Part shown: positions 59,486 through 64,000 of the stretch, in pieces
Position numbering within the stretch: the first letter of the stretch is position 1
Layout of the letters: each line of letters begins with the position of its first letter
Assembly: GCA_007922305.1 (NCBI GenBank)
Contig: ML677460.1
Span: 1,150,509-1,214,508 of the forward strand
DNA from: Dermatemys mawii
Taxonomy: Eukaryota; Chordata; Testudines; Dermatemydidae
Direction of reading: 5' to 3'
Length of the DNA: 64,000 nt
Program-made: the position numbers and the translations under genes
The notes under the pieces: model-generated
The model's database searches: none
Told to the model about the DNA's origin: nothing
Seen by the model: only the letters and a program-made list of their open reading frames with translations

Positions 59486-60900
59486 ATGCCTCCTCGCAAT
59501 AGGTGATCCCCAGCGTGGAGTAATAGTGAGGTGCTGGACCTCATCAGTTGTTGGGGGGAAGAGGCTGTTCAGTCTCAGCTGCGGTCTAGCCGCAGGAATT
59601 ATGATACCTATGGGCAGATATCATGGGCCTTGGCAGAAAGAGGCCATGAGCGGGACACTCTGCAGTGCCGTGTTAAGGTAAATGAGCTTAGGAATGCCTA
59701 TCACAAAGCCCGTGAGGCAAACAGCCGCTCCGGGGCAGCCTCAGTGACTTGCAGATTTTATAAGGAGCTGCACGCGATACTTGGTGGTGATCCTACGTGC
59801 ACTCCATCAACTACCATGGACACTTCCCAGCCCACCACTGAAGGAGGGGGAAGAGGAGGACGAAGAGAAGGAGGACAAAGCGAAGGAGGAGGAGGCGGCA
59901 GCGACCCAGGGCACGGAGGAGTCCTATGACACATGCAGCCAGGAGCTCTTCTCAAGCCAGGAGGAGGGCAGCCAGCCGCAGTGTCCGGTGGTTGCAGGGG
60001 GCAGCGCAGCAGCGGATTGCGGAGGTAAAGCTGCTTTTCTATTGGGAAGGCAGGCAGCTTGGGGTGGAAAGGGATGCTTGCATGCTTGCCTACATGTGGA
60101 ATAGTGCATTGATGTAGTCTATCACATCTCGGTAATTGTCATCCGTAATCTCTTCAAAGGTCTCAATAAGAGCGCTTGCAATGCGCCTGCGCAGGTTTCT
60201 CGGGACAGCCAGCATGGCCCCTGTCCCGGTCACGGTCACTAGTCCCCGCCACTGTGCTATGAGGGGTCGGGGGAGCATTGCTGCACAGAAGAATGTTGCA
60301 TATAGCCCTGGGCGGAAGCTGCATCTCATTAGAATGCCCTCCCTTTCTTCCTCAGTCACCCGCAGCAGCGAGATATCTTCCAGGACGAACACCTACAGAG
60401 AATGTTGGGACAACGTTCAGAGTAGGGTTCCCGCCACTTCCCTGCACTCCCCGCAAGCCGTAGCACAGCATGGTAGGGAAACAATGATTCCTCTTGCACC
60501 TGGAGATGACTCACCATGGCAGGGACTCCGTTGTTGTCTGTGTGCTCTCTGTGGGACAGGCAAATGGGGAAAGTGGGGGAATCATCTGCCTGTCTGCTTT
60601 TTACAAGGGTGCCTGTGTTAGGCTGTGTTAAATGTTTCATTTTTCCTGTGTAGGATCGACCTTGAGCCCTGTGCCATCACTGTTATCACCAGCTGACAGG
60701 CTGAGGCAACTGAGGAAGAGGCCATGAAAGAGCAAAGAGGATCTAGTACAGCAAGTAATGCAACAGTCTGTAACCGAGAATCAAACTGCACAGCAGTGGA
60801 GGGAGAAAGAGAGCAAGTGGAGGGAGAAGTCGCACCAGGAGAATGCGATCCACCGGCAGGAAACCACCGATAAGCTGTTCTAATTACTGCAGCTGCAAGT
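59486..60900 (+). pseudogene. Harbinger Myb/SANT-like DNA-binding partner, broken
   Basis: ATG at 59486 is followed by TGA at 59504-59506, the seventh codon. The frame then reads AWSNSEVLDLISCWGEEAVQ and QISWALAERGH, CRVKVNELRNAYHKA: the trihelix/Myb-SANT-like domain. Around 59845 the frame is lost; the acidic stretch EEEDEEKEDKAKEEE-type sequence and QELFSSQEEGSQ continue in another frame to about 60020. A second exon about 60652-60900 (PADRLRQLRKRP, then KSKEDLVQQVMQQS and a coiled coil) has TGA at 60725-60727 and a later TAA. In known Harbingers this protein brings the transposase into the nucleus and to DNA. Here it has at least three disabling changes. Confidence 0.75.
60090..60548 (-). 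CDS. Unrecognised open spliced frame opposite the Myb gene intron
   Basis: On the minus strand a 34-bp exon (60515-60548; CCACAG acceptor, ends GCCATG before GTGAGT) joins in phase to a 303-bp exon (60090-60392; CTGTAG acceptor) that encodes VFVLEDISLLRVTEEERE, RCSFRPGLYATFFCAAML, WRGLVTVTGTGAMLAVPRNL, RRRIASALIETFEEITDD and a stop at 60090. The upstream exon is not identified. The helix-rich C-terminus with clean phase suggests a real protein, but the opposite strand is also partly open. I recognise no family. It might be a third Harbinger-borne gene or a captured host fragment. Confidence 0.4.
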
Positions 60901-61430
60901 AGAGACTATGCAGCGGATTGCCGCCATTCAGGAGGAGAAGCACCACGCTCGCCACCCCCTTTATCCTTTGCCCCAAAACCCTTCCCCTTCTGGCCCTCTG
61001 TCCCCTCCAACCACTATCATCAGCTACCAGGTTGTTACTACCCACAGCTGCCTCCAACCCCCGTGTCTTCACCGACCAACCCCCAAACGCAGGACCCTTA
61101 TCCACTGCACTCAACCCCTAACAACATGCCTTATTGTCCTCCGGAAAAGGGGTTCAGAGGGCACAGCAACTTGGAGGGCATTGGAGAGTATGAGATCCGG
61201 ACATATTCCAATCTCTGACTGACCCCATCCCACCCCAATTGCACACACCCCTGCTTCCCCCACACATTCTTCATAACCTTTTCTTTCAGCAACTGAAGTA
61301 GCTGTTCAATAAATGAATTGTCTTTTTAAGAAATGGGTTTCTTTATTCAGAGTACACAGAGTATTAATGGCTACAGAAAACCAAATGTCTTATCCTATGA
61401 AAAGACTGAGCCCTCCCTCTGCACTTCCCA

Positions 61431-62669
61431 TTAGAACTGGCTTTCAGCCTCAGAATGCTCCCTCAAGGCATCCCTGATCCTTACAGCCTCGCGCTGGGTC
61501 CCTCTAAGAGCCCTGCTCTCTGGCTGTGCATATGTGGCCTCCAGGTGTTGAACCTCTGAGGACAGTGCCTTAGTGAAGCCTTCGCCCTTCCGCTCACAAA
61601 GATTATGTAGGGCACAGCATGCGGAAATAACTGCGGAGATACTTCCCTCAGCCAAGTCTAGCTTCCTATAAAGACAGCACCAGCGCACTTTGAGACGCCC
61701 AAAAGCACACTCCACAGTCATTCGACACCAGCTAAGCCTGTAGTTGAACCTTTCCTGGCTGCTGTCCAGGCTCCCTGTGTAGGGTTTCATGAGCCACGGC
61801 ATTAAAGGGTAAGTGGGATCCCCAAGAATCACGAAGGGCATTTTGACTTCCCCCACGGGGATCCTCTGGTCTGGGAAAAAAGTCCCGACTTGCAGCTTCT
61901 TCAACAGGCCGGTGTTGCGGAAGATGCTTGCGTCATGCACCTTTCCAGACCAGCCCGCGTTAATGTTAGTAAAATGCCCACGGTGGTCCACAAGCACCTG
62001 GAGAACCATGGAGAAGTACCCCTTTCGGTTAATGTACTCGTCTGCTAAGTGGTTGGGCGCCAGAATAGGTATATGGGTCCCATCTATCACCCCTCCAGTT
62101 AGGGAAACCCATTTCTTCAAGCCAGCCACAATGTCATGCACGTTACCAAGAGTCACGATTTTTCGTAGCAGGATGCGATTAATGGCCCTGAACACTTGCA
62201 TCAGCACAACTCCAACGGTCGACTTTCCCACCCCAAAGTGGTTGGCCACCGATCGGTAGCTGTCTGGGGTGGCCAGCTTCCAGATCGCGATAGCCACCCG
62301 CTTCTCCACCGGGAGGGCAGCTCTCAATCTGGTGTCCTTGCGCTGCAGGGTGGGGTCAAGTTCAGCACACAATCCCATGAAAGTGGCTTTTCTCATGCAA
62401 AAGTTTTGCAGCCACTGCTCGTCGTCCCAGACTTGCATGACGATGCGATCCCACCAGTCAGCGCTCGTTTCCCGTGCCCAGAAGCGGCGGTCCATGGCTG
62501 TGAGCATGTCCGTTAATGAGACAAGAAGCTTTGTGTCAAATGCGTTCACCACTTCGATCTCATCTTCAGACCCACCACTGTCATCTTGCATGTCAAGGAT
62601 TAACTCCACTGCACACAGAGATGTGCTAGCGACAGTCGTCAGCATGTCCCTCAGCAGTTCTGGATTCAT
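61431..62669 (-). CDS. PIF/Harbinger DDE transposase (HARBI1-like), intact
   Basis: ATG at 62669-62667 (MNPELLRDML) gives 412 residues; the frame is open 54 codons further upstream but has no ATG there. A helix-turn-helix-like segment lies at 135-163 (SYRSVANHFGVGKSTVGVVL). The nuclease domain keeps the acidic triad: D196 in GGVIDGTHIPI, D246 in SGKVHDASIF and E320 in MTVECAFGRLK, with LGDPTYPL at 282-289. Length and motifs match complete Harbinger transposases and the domesticated HARBI1. It cuts and pastes the element and normally needs the Myb-like partner, which is broken here. Host exaptation cannot be judged from one copy; the surrounding terminal repeats argue for an ordinary transposon. 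Confidence 0.88.
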   Translation of the reverse strand: MNPELLRDMLTTVASTSLCAVELILDMQDDSGGSEDEIEVVNAFDTKLLVSLTDMLTAMDRRFWARETSADWWDRIVMQVWDDEQWLQNFCMRKATFMGLCAELDPTLQRKDTRLRAALPVEKRVAIAIWKLATPDSYRSVANHFGVGKSTVGVVLMQVFRAINRILLRKIVTLGNVHDIVAGLKKWVSLTGGVIDGTHIPILAPNHLADEYINRKGYFSMVLQVLVDHRGHFTNINAGWSGKVHDASIFRNTGLLKKLQVGTFFPDQRIPVGEVKMPFVILGDPTYPLMPWLMKPYTGSLDSSQERFNYRLSWCRMTVECAFGRLKVRWCCLYRKLDLAEGSISAVISACCALHNLCERKGEGFTKALSSEVQHLEATYAQPESRALRGTQREAVRIRDALREHSEAESQF

Positions 62670-63041
62670 TGAGGTACACGAAAATGGAAGACGGAGCGCA
62701 CCTTGCTGAAACTGTTGAAAGATGGGGCCTGAGGTGGATGGAAACCCAGAGATTGCTGGGATATGACACGAAGCATCATGGGTTGTTGGAACAAGATGCA
62801 GAATGCCCCGCAAGTGACGCCCCCCTACCACAAGGCATTGCGCCAGATCGGGAAGAGGTGCTCTGTGGGATACCTGCCCTAATGTGCTGCTCTTAATGCC
62901 GCCTGAAGTGGCACAAATGTGGCCATGCTATACCGCTGGTACGTCTCAGTGTGGACACACAATAGCGCTATACATATTGCTGTATAAGGGGAACGCTATA
63001 ACCAATAGCGCTATAATCCTGTAAGTGTAACCATGCCCTGA

Positions 63042-64000
63042 GAGTTCCCCAGAACTCTCTCTGTGTCTCTGGACCTCTCTGTCAGCAAGATGCAATGCCA
63101 GGGAGACTTGCCTTCTGTCTGGAGTCTTCGATTTCTGGGACATGGATTTACCTTCTGTGTTTTAAGAGCCTTTTTGAAATCGAGGGTCTGTGACATTAAT
63201 CACAGTGAAATCTGGACTGGTGAACAGCTATGTCCTCTCAGTTCCCCAATCTGGGGTGCCTTATACACTGCTTTACAGTGAGAATGACCACTCCAGGGCA
63301 ATTAATTCTCAGTGTCCGACATGTAACTCATTCCTAGCTACACTATTGAGTACTGCTTGTCACACCACAGGAGAACCCCAGAAAATTCTCTGTTCTCTGA
63401 CTTTCCCCCAGAAATGTGCATCTTGCCCTGTCCAGAACACTACTGAACAACACAAGCTCATATGAAGTCTGTCATTTCATCAGTAGAAAATGACGTGCAC
63501 CAGCCTTGTTATCCCAAATGGAGTTTCCAATGCACTTTAATCCAAACACACTGGTTAGATTGAACAATAAAACCAGATTAACTACTGTGGGGGAAAAATA
63601 TGTTAATTGACTAGGGGTAACGAGGCATAAAAGTCAGAATTGTTTACAGAAGAAATGAAAGATAAAACACAAACTAAAGTTTAATTTAACAGTCTAATAT
63701 GGATTCAAAGCAAATGTTTCTCTCACCATATGCTGAGACAGGCTGGCTTTCCTTTCGGCCAGGATTCCCTGTAACCCACCCCTGCCACTCAAGATCAGTT
63801 CTTCAGGAGTAGTCATCAGCAGGAGGAAAGGGGAGGGAGAGAATGTCAAACATTTTCCTCACCTCTTTTTATAATTCAGCCCTTTGTTCTAGAAACAACT
63901 TCCGTTCTCAGCTGAGTCATGGTGACATGCTGGCTGTTGTAGATATGAGCTTCAAGTGATCCCTGTGATGGAATGTAAATGTCTTCTTCACACCTTTCCC
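63042..64000. repeat. Right flank: unassigned repeat-like sequence
   Basis: Immediately right of the Harbinger the sequence is not homologous to the left flank of copy C1. From about 63560 the AT-rich GATAAAACACAAACTAAAGT and CAAATGTTTCTCTCACC blocks resemble the layout of the repeat near 550-720. No gene is recognised. Confidence 0.3.

Larger units (their letters stand above)
59065..63038. mobile_element. PIF/Harbinger DNA transposon, near full length (~3.97 kb)
   Basis: Terminal inverted repeats: GGCCTTGGTTACACC at 59065 and, inverted, GGTGTAACC-type sequence GTGTAACCATGCCC ending at 63038. Bordering triplets are TTA (59062-59064) and TGA (63039-63041), consistent with the 3-bp TTA/TAA-type duplication of this superfamily after one change. 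Subterminal AGCGCTATAAC motifs recur at both ends. The inside holds the two genes typical of Harbinger: a Myb/SANT-like gene on plus (decayed) and a DDE transposase on minus (intact), plus an extra open frame on minus within the Myb gene intron. Confidence 0.88.

Noticed and set aside
60136..60621. 161-codon plus-strand frame inside the Harbinger
   Set aside because: It overlaps the intron of the Myb gene and is the complement of the better-looking spliced minus-strand frame; serine-rich and without features.
61813..62709. Plus-strand frames opposite the transposase
   Set aside because: They are shadows of the intact DDE transposase on the minus strand.

Overview
The window looks like a stretch of turtle (Testudines) nuclear chromosome. 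The evidence is intron-containing vertebrate genes, CR1-type LINE 3' tails, tRNA-headed SINEs of the tortoise type, a KRAB C2H2 zinc-finger gene, PIF/Harbinger and hAT-like DNA elements, and a class I-like endogenous retrovirus. Two short N runs (16391-16400 and 42603-42702) mark it as draft assembly. No bacterial operons, CRISPR arrays or phage genes are visible.

Layout. 1-10.4 kb: 3' end of EMID1 on the plus strand (four collagen-type Gly-X-Y exons, two mutually exclusive coiled-coil exons, terminal exon). 13.5-15.1 kb: C-terminal exons of RHBDD3 on the minus strand, tail-to-tail with EMID1 as in other vertebrates. 15.26-19.52 kb: a degenerate ~120-bp satellite where the upstream RHBDD3 exons would be expected. 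19.5-32.1 kb: a gene-poor block with a solo LTR, an imperfect inverted duplication (arms ~20.5-22.96 and ~29.4-31.9 kb), many decayed tRNA genes, CR1, SINE and MITE copies. 32.17-39.17 kb: a provirus with 485-bp LTRs and AGAC target duplications, containing a gag-pol remnant with frame-preserving deletions, an open env frame, and a younger solo LTR inserted across the start of env. 39.2-45.7 kb: repeats, a GC-rich minisatellite, a palindrome ending at an assembly gap, and a 32-bp tandem array. 45.8-49.8 kb: a KRAB zinc-finger gene on the minus strand with a CpG-rich first exon. 51.3-57.0 kb: two more solo LTRs of the family that invaded the provirus. 54.1-59.06 kb: an inverted second copy of 24.69-28.5 kb. 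59.07-63.04 kb: a PIF/Harbinger element with an intact DDE transposase, a broken Myb/SANT-like partner gene, and an open spliced reading frame on the strand opposite to the Myb gene.

How the parts relate. The two unique host genes converge at the left; the remainder is a mobile-element graveyard whose order of events can be read. Paralogous segments give pre-insertion sites for a hAT-like MITE (8-bp duplication) and for a solo LTR (4-bp duplication). The provirus LTRs differ at about 8 of 485 positions by eye, so it is fairly young, and the solo LTR inside it is younger still. Exon boundaries, phases and target-site duplications were read directly from the bases. Family names rest on recalled knowledge of these families and were not checked by any search.
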